Assembly: GCF_003148775.1 (NCBI RefSeq)
Contig: NZ_QGGW01000004.1
Span: forward strand, 62,001 to 126,000
Length of the DNA stretch: 64,000 nucleotides
DNA from: Roseicyclus mahoneyensis
Lineage (GTDB): Bacteria; Pseudomonadota; Alphaproteobacteria; Rhodobacterales; Rhodobacteraceae
Reading direction: 5' to 3'
Positions 51,919 through 60,971 of this stretch are shown here, piece by piece (the stretch's first letter is position 1; each line of letters opens with the position of its first letter). A program made the translations under genes and the position numbers. The notes below the pieces were generated by a model. That model ran no database searches, was not told the DNA's origin, and saw only the letters and a list, made by a program, of their open reading frames with translations.

Positions 51919-52816
51919 CGCGCAGTCTTTCCGGGAGAGGATCACCCAGCAGCGCGCCGAAGGCCAGCACCTCGATCGCCTCGAAGGCCTGCGCCAGCCA
52001 CAGCGTCAGTGCGAACGCATCGCGCACATGCGCCCCCGGCCCGTCATGGGCGTCGAGCACCAGTTTCGACGGGGCCCAGACACTGATCCGACCCTGCCGC
52101 ATCGCCCATTCCAGTTCCGTCCGGCTGGCGACAACCACACAACGCGGATCACACGCGGCCAGCACCCAGGCCGATTGCTCGATGGCGAGCAGATCGATCC
52201 GGCGCTGCGGCATCGCATGGGCGGCCCGTGGCACGGGCGCGTCGGGACGGCCGACGCACAAGATCAGCGGCGCGTCATCGGTCTCGAGCCTGTCCAGAAG
52301 GGCAGAGAGGTCAGGGCGCGCGACAGCCTCGGCCGACAAGTAGACGACGCGCGGATGGGGCGCATCATCGGGCAGCAGCCGCAAAGGCGCGCGTGTCTCG
52401 GGCGCGTTGCGGAGGATCTCCACCCCCAGCACGTAAGGGCCACGATCCAGCTTGCCGATCCGCACGATGCAGCGCACGGCCAAGGGATGTGCAAGGATGC
52501 GGTCGGCGATGCGCGCGGCCAGCGTTTCCAAAAGGTTGACCCGCTCGGCGGCCAACGCGGCGTCGATCGCCTCGACGATAGTGTCATAGCTCAGGATGCG
52601 GTCAACGTCGTCGACGGCCTGTTCGGCGCGGGTCACGACCTCGACGACCACGTCGAATTGCACCGTCTGGGTGATGCCCCGCTCGGTCTGAAAGGCGCCG
52701 ATCTCCACCTCGCGGCGATGCTCGGTCATGGAAATACGGTCGCGCGGCGGGTCGCCCGCCAGCGCGCGCGCCCGTTCGGAAGGGTGGCCGAAGGCCTGTG
52801 CTATCTCGTCGGTCAT
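51875..52816 (-). CDS. folB: Dihydroneopterin aldolase with long C-terminal extension
   Basis: FolB cleaves 7,8-dihydroneopterin to hydroxymethyldihydropterin and glycolaldehyde. About 313 residues, far longer than the usual 120. The aldolase domain is at about residues 25-135: GAFQTERGITQTVQFDVVV, DRILSYDTIVEAID, NLLETLAARIADRIL. Residues 140-313 form a second region (RVVYLSAEAVARPDL, RIDLLAIEQSAWVLAACDPR, ISVWAPSKLVLDAHDG), vaguely like an amino-acid-kinase-type fold, but this is only a visual impression. No HPPK motif is present. ATG 52816 is chosen by the family's usual start region. Confidence 0.88.
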   Translation of the reverse strand: MTDEIAQAFGHPSERARALAGDPPRDRISMTEHRREVEIGAFQTERGITQTVQFDVVVEVVTRAEQAVDDVDRILSYDTIVEAIDAALAAERVNLLETLAARIADRILAHPLAVRCIVRIGKLDRGPYVLGVEILRNAPETRAPLRLLPDDAPHPRVVYLSAEAVARPDLSALLDRLETDDAPLILCVGRPDAPVPRAAHAMPQRRIDLLAIEQSAWVLAACDPRCVVVASRTELEWAMRQGRISVWAPSKLVLDAHDGPGAHVRDAFALTLWLAQAFEAIEVLAFGALLGDPLPERLRVSRLDPLAMPGGGA

Positions 52817-52889
52817 GGCCCGGCCTAGCACGCCAGCCCGAAACCGGCCAAGCCCGCGGGCGGCGTATCGGCGGCGATCCGCGACGCCT

Positions 52890-53567
52890 TCAGTATTGCT
52901 GGCGGTAGAAGATATGCGTCCCGTAGGTCGCGGTGCGCGGATAGACGCGCGCCCAGTGCGGGTTGACCCAATCGGCATGGTAATGCGTGGCCCCGGCCGT
53001 CAGCGGGCGCGGCGCGTCATCTAGCATGATGCGCGCGATCTGGCCGGCGCGGTTCCAGGCGCGCTGGTCGGTGATGACCTCGGGAATGCCGTCGCACGTG
53101 TAGGTGAACTGGCAAGCATAGCGCCGCCCGGTGCCCTGGGTGATGACGCCGCAGACCGTGTCAGGGTAGTTGGCACTGTCGACGCGGTTCAAGATCACCT
53201 CGGCAACAGCGTATTGCCCCTCGATGGTCTCGCCACGGGCCTCGAAATAGATGGCTTCCGTCATGCAGCGCCATTGCGCGTCGCCACGCGGTTCGGGCAA
53301 CGCGTCAAGGTCGCTGCCCGACATCAGGCGGCCGTCGAGGGCATCCTCGCTTGGGCCGATGAAAGGCGCGCCGATCCGGCGCAACCTGTCGCCCGATAAA
53401 CCCGACAGTGAACTGGTCTCGAGCCCCATCAGCGCGCCCAGACGAACGCCGATCCCGGTATCGACCGGGGGGTTGGAAGTGCTGACCGTGACATCTGCCC
53501 ATGCCGAGGTCGCAAGCGTCACGGCCGCCGCGCAAAGCGCGACGCAGATCCGACATGCCGTCATCAT
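52890..53567 (-). CDS. SleB/CwlJ-type cell wall hydrolase
   Basis: Periplasmic peptidoglycan hydrolase of the Hydrolase_2 family. 225 residues with signal peptide ([24 protein letters not shown]). The C-terminal domain has [28 protein letters not shown], with catalytic Glu in AIYFEARGE, and [23 protein letters not shown]. The SPOR or LysM domain seen in some relatives is absent. Located downstream of the glyQ-glyS group on the same strand after a 154-bp gap with no gene. Confidence 0.92.
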   Translation of the reverse strand: MMTACRICVALCAAAVTLATSAWADVTVSTSNPPVDTGIGVRLGALMGLETSSLSGLSGDRLRRIGAPFIGPSEDALDGRLMSGSDLDALPEPRGDAQWRCMTEAIYFEARGETIEGQYAVAEVILNRVDSANYPDTVCGVITQGTGRRYACQFTYTCDGIPEVITDQRAWNRAGQIARIMLDDAPRPLTAGATHYHADWVNPHWARVYPRTATYGTHIFYRQQY

Positions 53568-53721
53568 GTTACCCTTTCCGGGGTCTTTTGCCCCGCTTCG
53601 GCCTGCTCAATCCTTGGCCGCGAATCGGGTTCTACCCCTGTCGGCGCAAAGCTCAAAATCGGCACCGGGTCTTGGGGATGACGCCTTGTGGATAACTACA
53701 AATAGATTGAGAACAAGAAGA

Positions 53722-56277
53722 TCAGAGCCGTTCCTCATCCAATCTGTGAGGATCTGCCTGCAACTGCCTGTCTTGTATAGACAACTGCGCCGCAGCAAGT
53801 TTCGCCACCGGGACCCGGAAGGGCGAGCAGGACACATAGTCGAACCCGGCCTTGCGGCAAAAGGCGATGGCCGAGGGTTGGCCCGCGTGTTCGCCGCAGA
53901 TCGAGATGATGAGGTCAGGCCGCGCCCGCCTGCCACGATCTGCGCCAAGATGCATCAATTCACCCACCCCGTCGACATCGAGCTGGGTGAACGGATCCTC
54001 GGGAAAGACACCCTGTTGCACATAGGCCGACATGAACCGTCCGGCATCGTCGCGCGACAGGCCATAGGTCATCTGGGTCAGATCGTTGGTCCCGAAGGAC
54101 AAAAACGCCGAATGTTCCGCGATCTCGCCCGCGCGCAGCGCGGCCCGCGGCGTTTCCACCATGACACCGAGGCGATAGGTGAAGTCTTGCCCGGTCTGGG
54201 AACGAACCTCGGCCGCGATGGCATCGACCCGGCCCTTGACCAGTTCCACCTCGCGCCGGGCGGACACCAAGGGAATCATGATTTCGGGCACCACAGGCGC
54301 GCCCTTGGTCGAGGCCTTGATCGTCGCCTCGAAAATCGCGCGCGCTTGCATTTCGTAAATCTCGGGCACCGTCACCCCAAGCCGGACGCCCCGCATGCCA
54401 AGCATCGGGTTGAATTCCTGCAAGCTTTCGATGCGCGCCGCCACCCGGCTGACGGGCAGGTCGAGCGCTTCGGCGAGCGCCCGGATACCGTCGCGGTCGC
54501 CCGGCAGGAATTCGTGCAAGGGCGGGTCGAACAGGCGGATCGTCACCGGCTGGCCCTGCATCATCTGGAACAGCTCGATGAAATCGGCCCGCTGCATCGG
54601 CAACAGCCGGTCCAGCGCCGCGGCGCGGTCAGCCGGGTTCTCGGCAAAGATCATCTCGCGCATCACGGTCAGGCGGGCGGGGTCGAAGAACATGTGTTCG
54701 GTCCGGCACAGCCCGATGCCGTCCACGCCAAACCGCTGCGCCATCGCCGCATCCTCTGGCGTGTCGGCATTGGCACGGATGCCGATGTCGCGCGCCGCAT
54801 CGGCCCAATCCATCAGGGTGGCAAAGGCGCCCCCCAGCGCGGGCTCCACCATCGCGGGCGCACCCACAAGCACGTCGCCGGTTGAGCCATCGACGGTGAT
54901 GATATCGCCCTCGTGAAACACCCGGCGCCCCGGCACGGTCAGCGTCTTCTTGCGACCGTCCAGTTGCAGCCGCGTCGCCCCGCTGACGCAAGGCAAGCCA
55001 AGGCCACGCGCGATCACGGCGGCATGGCTCGTCATGCCGCCCCGTTCGGTCAGCACGGCCTGCGCCGCATGCATGCCGCGGATATCCTCGGGCGAGGTTT
55101 CGCGCCGCACGAGGATGCAGGGCTCGCCCTGCGAGGCCATGGCCTGCGCGGCGCTGGCGGAAAACACGATCTTGCCGGTCGCGGCCCCAGGTGCTGCGGC
55201 AATGCCGCGGGTCAGCACATCGCGTGACGCCGTCGGGCTGACCTGCCGGTGCAGAAGCTGGTTGAGCGTAAAGGGCGGGATGCGCAAGATTGCCTCGTCG
55301 CTGGTGATGATCCCGTCCTCGGCCAGCGCCACGGTGATCGCCACCTCGGCCCGGCCCGAGCGCGGGCATTTCACCGCGTCGAGGATCGAAAGCTGCCCGT
55401 TCATCAGCGTGAACTCGATCTGCATTTCCTCGCGCAGCCGCTCGCGCATCAGCGCGCCCGCAGCCTTCAGGGCCGCGACCTGTTCGGGGGCCACATCTTC
55501 GAGCGACTTGCCGCGCGTGTCAGTGACGATGAACTGCGCCTCGCCTTCGGACAGCGCCGCTCGGCCTTGGGCCTGCGGCAGCCAGCGGCCCGTCGCGCGC
55601 GCCTCGCCGGTCTCGGGCGAGGCGAATTGCACCACACCCGATCCCGACACGCCCTGCCCGATACCCAGCGCCATTTCCTGTACCAAAAGGCCCAAGCCTG
55701 CATCAAGCGGTGCGCCCTGCGCTTGCCTAAGCAGGCGCGCGGTGGTGCCTTCCCAAGCCCGCGCCATGGACCGCAGAACCTCGGCCATCTGTTCAGCCGG
55801 GTCTTGCGGAAAGGGCTCGTCCATCTCGGCCTCAAAGGCCGCCTTGGCCAGCCGGGGCGTGATCGGCCCTTCGAACCCGTCGGCATCCAGCCGCAGCACA
55901 TCGACCGCATAGGCCCGGATGAAGCTGACATAAAGCGCGTCGGCCGCCGAGGGGCCATGCGTCTTGGCCAGATGGGCCGCCTTTTCGTCGTTCATTCCGA
56001 TGTTGAGGATCGTGCCCGGCCCACCCCAATCAGCCATTTGCGAGGACGACCGCACCGACAAGAGCGCCCCGTCGCCGAAGACGCCCAGCAGCGCGCGGAT
56101 GTCAGGCATCCGCCCGCCCGCGATAGTGCGCACCGTGTCAAAGCGAAGCGCGACGGTTTTGGGCACGGGCAGATTCAGGCGCAGCAGGCGCTGCAGGCAT
56201 TTCGCGCGGTTGCCATGCGTCGAGGTGCGGATCTCGGCGGTGGGGGTGATCGTGGTGTAATCGGGCGTGCTCAGCAT
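53722..56277 (-). CDS. Pyruvate phosphate dikinase-like PEP/pyruvate-binding protein
   Basis: 851 residues. Three PPDK-type modules: a shortened N-terminal ATP-grasp domain (LLSVRSSSQMADWGGPGTILNIG), a swivelling His domain with catalytic LTERGGMTSHAAVIARGLG, and a C-terminal PEP/pyruvate barrel with GIGLCRTEHMFF, SFGTNDLTQMTYGLSRDD and the catalytic Cys in SICGEHAG. The ATP-binding part lacks the canonical N-terminal GGKGANLAEM motif (HGNRAKCLQRLLRLN instead). It may be a genuine dikinase or a specialised relative. ATG 56277 has AAGGG nine bases upstream. It lies directly after glyS on the same strand. Confidence 0.88.
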   Translation of the reverse strand: MLSTPDYTTITPTAEIRTSTHGNRAKCLQRLLRLNLPVPKTVALRFDTVRTIAGGRMPDIRALLGVFGDGALLSVRSSSQMADWGGPGTILNIGMNDEKAAHLAKTHGPSAADALYVSFIRAYAVDVLRLDADGFEGPITPRLAKAAFEAEMDEPFPQDPAEQMAEVLRSMARAWEGTTARLLRQAQGAPLDAGLGLLVQEMALGIGQGVSGSGVVQFASPETGEARATGRWLPQAQGRAALSEGEAQFIVTDTRGKSLEDVAPEQVAALKAAGALMRERLREEMQIEFTLMNGQLSILDAVKCPRSGRAEVAITVALAEDGIITSDEAILRIPPFTLNQLLHRQVSPTASRDVLTRGIAAAPGAATGKIVFSASAAQAMASQGEPCILVRRETSPEDIRGMHAAQAVLTERGGMTSHAAVIARGLGLPCVSGATRLQLDGRKKTLTVPGRRVFHEGDIITVDGSTGDVLVGAPAMVEPALGGAFATLMDWADAARDIGIRANADTPEDAAMAQRFGVDGIGLCRTEHMFFDPARLTVMREMIFAENPADRAAALDRLLPMQRADFIELFQMMQGQPVTIRLFDPPLHEFLPGDRDGIRALAEALDLPVSRVAARIESLQEFNPMLGMRGVRLGVTVPEIYEMQARAIFEATIKASTKGAPVVPEIMIPLVSARREVELVKGRVDAIAAEVRSQTGQDFTYRLGVMVETPRAALRAGEIAEHSAFLSFGTNDLTQMTYGLSRDDAGRFMSAYVQQGVFPEDPFTQLDVDGVGELMHLGADRGRRARPDLIISICGEHAGQPSAIAFCRKAGFDYVSCSPFRVPVAKLAAAQLSIQDRQLQADPHRLDEERL

Positions 56278-56376
56278 CTCGGACCCTTGTGCATCTGCAG
56301 CATTAGATACAACCATGGCGCGAAGTGTCCAGAGAAACGGCACGTCGCGGCTGGGTCTGCCCGATTTTGCGGCGGA

Positions 56377-58665
56377 TCAGCCCTCCAGTTTGGACAGATC
56401 GGCCACCGCGCCGCAGGTTTCCACGATCCGGTGGAGCAGGTTCAGCCGGTTGCGGCGCACGATCTGGTTGTCGGCATTGACCTGCACCGCCTCGAAAAAC
56501 GCGTCGATGGGGGCGCGGAGGCTGGCCATCTGGGTCATGGCGCCGGCGAAATCCTCGGCCGCGAGCGCGGGTTTGATCGCGGCCTGCGCTTGCGCCAGTG
56601 CGTCAAAAAGCGCGCGTTCAGCGTCCGTCTCGGCGAATTTCGGGTCGGCGCCGTAGCGGTATTCGACGCCGTCCTTTTCCTCGGCTTGGGTCAGGATATT
56701 GGCCGCGCGGCGGTAGCCCTGCACAAGGTTTTCGCCATCGGGCGTGGCGAGGAAGGCCGCCAGCGCGCGGGCGCGGGCGACGACGAGGAACAGGTCATCG
56801 GCGGGCGGTTTGGCAAGGGCTGCGTCGATGATGTCGTGGCGGATGCCCTCGTCGCGGAGGTGGACCTTGAGGCGGTCGTGGAAGAAGGCGAGGAGGTCGG
56901 AGGCTAGAGTGTTTAGCGGACGCACTGGGATCAATGTCTGAATTCTGGGGTAGTCGAACATCGTGCCTTTTTCGGTGCTCAAGAAGAAAGAACCCTCCAC
57001 GAGCTTCTCGGTGACCAAGCCTGCGCCGTCGAAACTCGCGTCTTTTGCGCTGTAAAAGGACAGAAAAACTGAATCATCGGGCAAAGCGGGGTTCCCAGCC
57101 TGGAAATAAGCCCAGCAATCTTCTGCGCGCTGCACAGCGATATGGACAAACGAAGCTCGGAGAGGCTGCTCAAGGCCCAACCTGACCCCATTCTCCAACA
57201 CCATCCGCACCACACCCAGCGCCGCCCGCCGCAGAGCATAGGGGTCCTTCGACCCCGTTGGCTTCTCGTCAATCGCCCAGAATCCCGTCAGCGTGTCGAT
57301 CTTGTCGGCCAGCGCCACGGCGAGCGACACGGGCGCGGTCGGCACGGCGTCGCCCTGCCCCATCGGCTTCCAGTGGTCGCGGCAGGCATCGGCCACCTCG
57401 GGCGCACGGCCAGAGGCCAGCGCATAATACCGCCCCATCACGCCCTGCAATTCGGGAAATTCGCCCACCATTTCCGACCGCAGATCGGCCTTGGCGATCC
57501 GCGCGGCCTCCTCCGCCAGATCCGCATCCGCCCCCACCATCGGCGCGATCTCGCGCGCAAGCGCCGCGATCCGCCCGATCCTGTCGGCCTGCGACCCAAG
57601 TTTCGCGTGGAAGGTGACATTCGCCAGCCCGTCGAGCCAATCGCCCATCCCTGCCTTTGCCACCCGGAGGTCGTTTTCCCAGAAAAACGCCGCATCCGAC
57701 AGACGGGCCGACAGAACCTTCTGATTTCCCGCAAGAATCGTCGCGCCATGATCCGCCGTCTCGCGGTTGGCGACGGTGATGAAGCGTTCGATCCGGCCCG
57801 TTTTCGGGTTGCGCACCGAAAAGAATTTCTGGTGCTCCTTCATCGACGTCTGCAGCACCTCGGGCGGCAGGTCGAGAAAGCGGTCCTCGATCGTGCCCAT
57901 CAGCACCACCGGCCATTCCACCAGCCCTGCGACCTCGGCCAGAAGCCCCGGATCGGCAACCAGCTCAAGGCCCGCGGCAAAGGCCATCTGCTCGGCCTCG
58001 TGCCGGATATGTTCGGCGCGTTCGCTGGCAGACAAGATCACATGCGCGCGCTTCAGCTTTGCCTCGTAATCCTGGAAACTCGTGACGGAAAATCGCCCCG
58101 GCGACATGAAGCGATGCCCCTCGGTCGTGTCGCCCGCGGTGATCCCGTCGACGTCAAAAGCAACGACTTCCGACCCCGTCTCCGACGACAGGACACACAA
58201 GATCGACTGCAAGGGACGCACCCAGCGCAAGGACCCCGCCCCCCAGCGCATCGACTTGGGCCATGGGAAATCGCGGATCACCTGAGGCACCAGATCGGCG
58301 ATGATGTCTGACGCCGCGCGCCCCGGTTTCTCGATGACGGCGAAAAATACCTCGCCCTTCTTGTCAGCCCGCGCCTCAAGCTGATCGCGCCTCACGCCCG
58401 CGCCGCGCAAAAAGCCTTCGATGGCGGCCTCGGGCGCATCGGTGCGCGGCCCGCGCCGTTCCTCGCGCGTCGTCGGGCTGTGGGCGGTCAGCCCCTCCAC
58501 CGTCAGCGTCAGACGGCGCGGCGTGGCAAAGGCCCCGGCGCCGGCATAGGTCAGCCCTGCCTCGACCAGACCGTCGGTCACCAGCCGCTTGAGATCCTCG
58601 GCGGCGCGCGCCTGCATGCGGGCGGGAATTTCCTCGGAGAAGAGTTCGAGGAGAAGATCGGGCAT
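56377..58665 (-). CDS. glyS: Glycine--tRNA ligase beta subunit
   Basis: Beta subunit of bacterial-type heterotetrameric glycyl-tRNA synthetase, with tRNA-binding and HD-like regions. About 762 residues against 689 in E. coli. PDLLLELFSEEIPARMQ at the N-terminus, VLQTSMKEHQKFFSV, GSKDPYALRRAALG and the C-terminal DALP-like domain (NADNQIVRRNRLNLL) are normal. Between about residues 497 and 588 is an inserted, visibly AT-richer segment (SVFLSFYSAKDASFDG, GSFFLSTEKGTMFDYPRI) with codons such as CTA, AGA, ACT and AAA that are rare elsewhere here. The frame stays intact. Confidence 0.95.
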   Translation of the reverse strand: MPDLLLELFSEEIPARMQARAAEDLKRLVTDGLVEAGLTYAGAGAFATPRRLTLTVEGLTAHSPTTREERRGPRTDAPEAAIEGFLRGAGVRRDQLEARADKKGEVFFAVIEKPGRAASDIIADLVPQVIRDFPWPKSMRWGAGSLRWVRPLQSILCVLSSETGSEVVAFDVDGITAGDTTEGHRFMSPGRFSVTSFQDYEAKLKRAHVILSASERAEHIRHEAEQMAFAAGLELVADPGLLAEVAGLVEWPVVLMGTIEDRFLDLPPEVLQTSMKEHQKFFSVRNPKTGRIERFITVANRETADHGATILAGNQKVLSARLSDAAFFWENDLRVAKAGMGDWLDGLANVTFHAKLGSQADRIGRIAALAREIAPMVGADADLAEEAARIAKADLRSEMVGEFPELQGVMGRYYALASGRAPEVADACRDHWKPMGQGDAVPTAPVSLAVALADKIDTLTGFWAIDEKPTGSKDPYALRRAALGVVRMVLENGVRLGLEQPLRASFVHIAVQRAEDCWAYFQAGNPALPDDSVFLSFYSAKDASFDGAGLVTEKLVEGSFFLSTEKGTMFDYPRIQTLIPVRPLNTLASDLLAFFHDRLKVHLRDEGIRHDIIDAALAKPPADDLFLVVARARALAAFLATPDGENLVQGYRRAANILTQAEEKDGVEYRYGADPKFAETDAERALFDALAQAQAAIKPALAAEDFAGAMTQMASLRAPIDAFFEAVQVNADNQIVRRNRLNLLHRIVETCGAVADLSKLEG

Positions 58666-58669
58666 GGTC

Positions 58670-59374
58670 TCAGATCCAGTCAAGGTTGACGCGGGTGACG
58701 GGGTATTGGGCGGCGACCGCCTCGCGCAGGGCGGCGAAACGCGGGCGCAGGTCGCGGAACTTGTTCTCGTGGGTTTCGGCCACGGTCAGGCCGACAAACT
58801 CGAACAGGCCATGGGCCTGCATGTGTTCGAGCAGCTCCAGCTCGGCCCCCTCGATATCCATCTTGAGAAAGGCGATGCGGCCCGCCTGAGCGGCGACGCT
58901 TCGGATCATGTCGGGCAGCGCGATCATGGCCACCTCGATGGTGGCGTCGTCGCGCTCGTCGATGTTGCGGCCACCCGCGATGACGGTCGATTTCACCGAT
59001 CCGCCCAGCGGGTTATCCTCGAAATTCGCCGCCCGCATCAGGCGCACGGACCCCGCCGTGACGCCCACGGCAACATTGTGGAGCACCACGTTTTCCATCC
59101 CCTGCACGCGCTGCGACAACTGCCCGAAGGCGAAGGGATCGGGCTCGAAGGCATGGACCGTCGCGCCGGTCTCGGCCAAGGGCCCCGTGACCGCACCGAC
59201 ATTCGCGCCGCAGTCAAAGACCACATCGCCGGGTTTGAGCATCGACATGATGCCCTGCAACAGACCACGGGCGAATTGCGCCCGCTCGTTGCGCTGCGCG
59301 CGGCGCTTGAGCTTCTGGTGGGCGGCCTTCAGGGCGTCGTGTTCGGCCTGCAGGTCGGGCGTGTCGTCACTCAT
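58670..59374 (-). CDS. FkbM family methyltransferase
   Basis: 234 residues. An N-terminal helical segment (QAEHDALKAAHQKLKRRAQRNE) leads into a Rossmann SAM-dependent methyltransferase with VVFDCGANVGAVTGPLAETGATVHAFEPD (SAM-binding glycine loop and acidic residue) and FLKMDIEGAELELLEHM, the FkbM signature. Substrate unknown. It sits within the glyQ-glyS operon, stop five bp before glyS, start overlapping the DUF6446 gene by 8 bp. Confidence 0.92.
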   Translation of the reverse strand: MSDDTPDLQAEHDALKAAHQKLKRRAQRNERAQFARGLLQGIMSMLKPGDVVFDCGANVGAVTGPLAETGATVHAFEPDPFAFGQLSQRVQGMENVVLHNVAVGVTAGSVRLMRAANFEDNPLGGSVKSTVIAGGRNIDERDDATIEVAMIALPDMIRSVAAQAGRIAFLKMDIEGAELELLEHMQAHGLFEFVGLTVAETHENKFRDLRPRFAALREAVAAQYPVTRVNLDWI

Positions 59375-59834
59375 CGAGCGTTCCGTTCAACTGTTGCCAC
59401 GCAAAGGCGCGGCCATCGGGGTAAACCGCGATGATCCGGTCGACGCCGCGCGCGATCTCGTGGGTCGCCAGCACCGCCTGCGCCGCGCCCTCTTCCAGCG
59501 CGGCACCAATGTCGGCGGCGCTGTAGCAGTCGAACCAGGCGGGCGCGACCAGCGGCGTCGGATCGGTGGCGGGCGCGGCGCGGTCGACCAGCCGTGCGGC
59601 CAGATCGGGGCCGATGTTGAAGCAGGCCCGGAAGCGGAGCGGCGATGTCTCGGCGTCGATGGCCTGCGCGCCGATCAGTTGCAGGTTGACGGTCTCGCCA
59701 TCGGCCATCGTCACGGGCAGGGCATTGAGCGGAACGGTGTCGTAATAGGCGCGGGTCTGGGCGTACCACATGCCCGCGGCGAACAGCGCCGTGACGCCGA
59801 GGATGGCCACGACAACCCAACGCCCGGAGGTCAT
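59367..59834 (-). CDS. DUF6446 family membrane-anchored protein
   Basis: 155 residues with one N-terminal helix ([21 protein letters not shown]) and a periplasmic domain containing two Cys ([12 protein letters not shown] and [14 protein letters not shown]) and a C-terminal [13 protein letters not shown]. This small protein is regularly found between glyQ and glyS in Rhodobacterales. Function unknown. The start overlaps the glyQ stop (ATGA). Confidence 0.85.
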   Translation of the reverse strand: MTSGRWVVVAILGVTALFAAGMWYAQTRAYYDTVPLNALPVTMADGETVNLQLIGAQAIDAETSPLRFRACFNIGPDLAARLVDRAAPATDPTPLVAPAWFDCYSAADIGAALEEGAAQAVLATHEIARGVDRIIAVYPDGRAFAWQQLNGTLDE

Positions 59835-60766
59835 GCCACGGCCCCCTCGGGCACCCAGCCGCCCGCCGCCGTTTGCACGAAAGCATCCGCGCAGAGCTTG
59901 GCCAGCGTGCGCACCCGCCCGATATAGGCCTGCCGTTCCGTCACCGAGATGACGCCGCGCGCGTCGAGCAGGTTGAACAGGTGGCTCGCCTTGATGCACT
60001 GGTCATAGGCCGGGTGCACCATGATGATCCGCTTGGCCGTCTTGGGGTCATCGGGCGTGGCGTCGAGCAGGCGGCGGCATTCGGCCTCGGCATCCTCGAA
60101 ATGCTGCAGCAGGTTTTCGGTCGAGGCCGCATCGAAGTTGTGGCGGGAATATTCCTCCTCCGTCTGGCGAAAGATGTCGCCGTAGCTGAGCGGGATGGGT
60201 GCTGCGGGGTCGTTGAAGGGCATGTCCATCACGTGATCCACGCCCAGCACATACATCGCCAACCGCTCCAGCCCGTAGGTCAGCTCGCCCGAGACGGGAT
60301 GGCAATCATGCCCGCCGACCTGCTGGAAATAGGTGAATTGCGACACTTCCATGCCGTCGCACCACACCTCCCAGCCCAAGCCCCATGCGCCCAGCGTCGG
60401 GCTTTCCCAGTCATCCTCGACAAAGCGGATGTCGTGCAGGCCCATGTCGATCCCGATGGCTTCCAGACTGCCAAGGTACAGCGCCTGAAGATCGGGCGGC
60501 GAGGGTTTGATGATGACCTGATACTGGTAGTAATGCTGCAACCGGTTGGGGTTTTCACCGTAGCGCCCGTCGGTCGGGCGGCGCGACGGCTGGACATAAG
60601 CCGCGGCCCAAGCGCGCGTGCCAAGACTGCGCAGCGTGGTCGCGGGGTGAAAGGTGCCCGCCCCCACCTCCATGTCATAGGGCTGCAAGATCGCGCAGCC
60701 CTGCGCGGCCCAGTAGGCTTGCAGGCGCAGGATGATTTCCTGAAAACTCCGCGGGGTCTGGGTCAT
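59831..60766 (-). CDS. glyQ: Glycine--tRNA ligase alpha subunit
   Basis: Catalytic subunit of glycyl-tRNA synthetase. 311 residues. [66 protein letters not shown], and [22 protein letters not shown] are unmistakable class II motifs. ATG 60766 is chosen; a GTG three codons upstream is possible. First gene of the operon glyQ-DUF6446-fkbM-glyS. Confidence 0.98.
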   Translation of the reverse strand: MTQTPRSFQEIILRLQAYWAAQGCAILQPYDMEVGAGTFHPATTLRSLGTRAWAAAYVQPSRRPTDGRYGENPNRLQHYYQYQVIIKPSPPDLQALYLGSLEAIGIDMGLHDIRFVEDDWESPTLGAWGLGWEVWCDGMEVSQFTYFQQVGGHDCHPVSGELTYGLERLAMYVLGVDHVMDMPFNDPAAPIPLSYGDIFRQTEEEYSRHNFDAASTENLLQHFEDAEAECRRLLDATPDDPKTAKRIIMVHPAYDQCIKASHLFNLLDARGVISVTERQAYIGRVRTLAKLCADAFVQTAAGGWVPEGAVA

Positions 60767-60971
60767 GGCGTGCACCGGATCTTTCTGGCAAGGGGCCGGG
60801 TCTCTCTAGTGTCACAGGTCGGGGCGGTCAACGCGGACCCTGCGCCAAGCGCCTTGCGGTCACGGGTTTTTCTGGTGCAATCAGACGTGGCTTTGTTAAC
60901 GTCTGGGCCGAATGGGGCTTGCGCACCCATGCGCGGCATTTAAACCGGCTGACCAAGGGAATTTGACCAAG

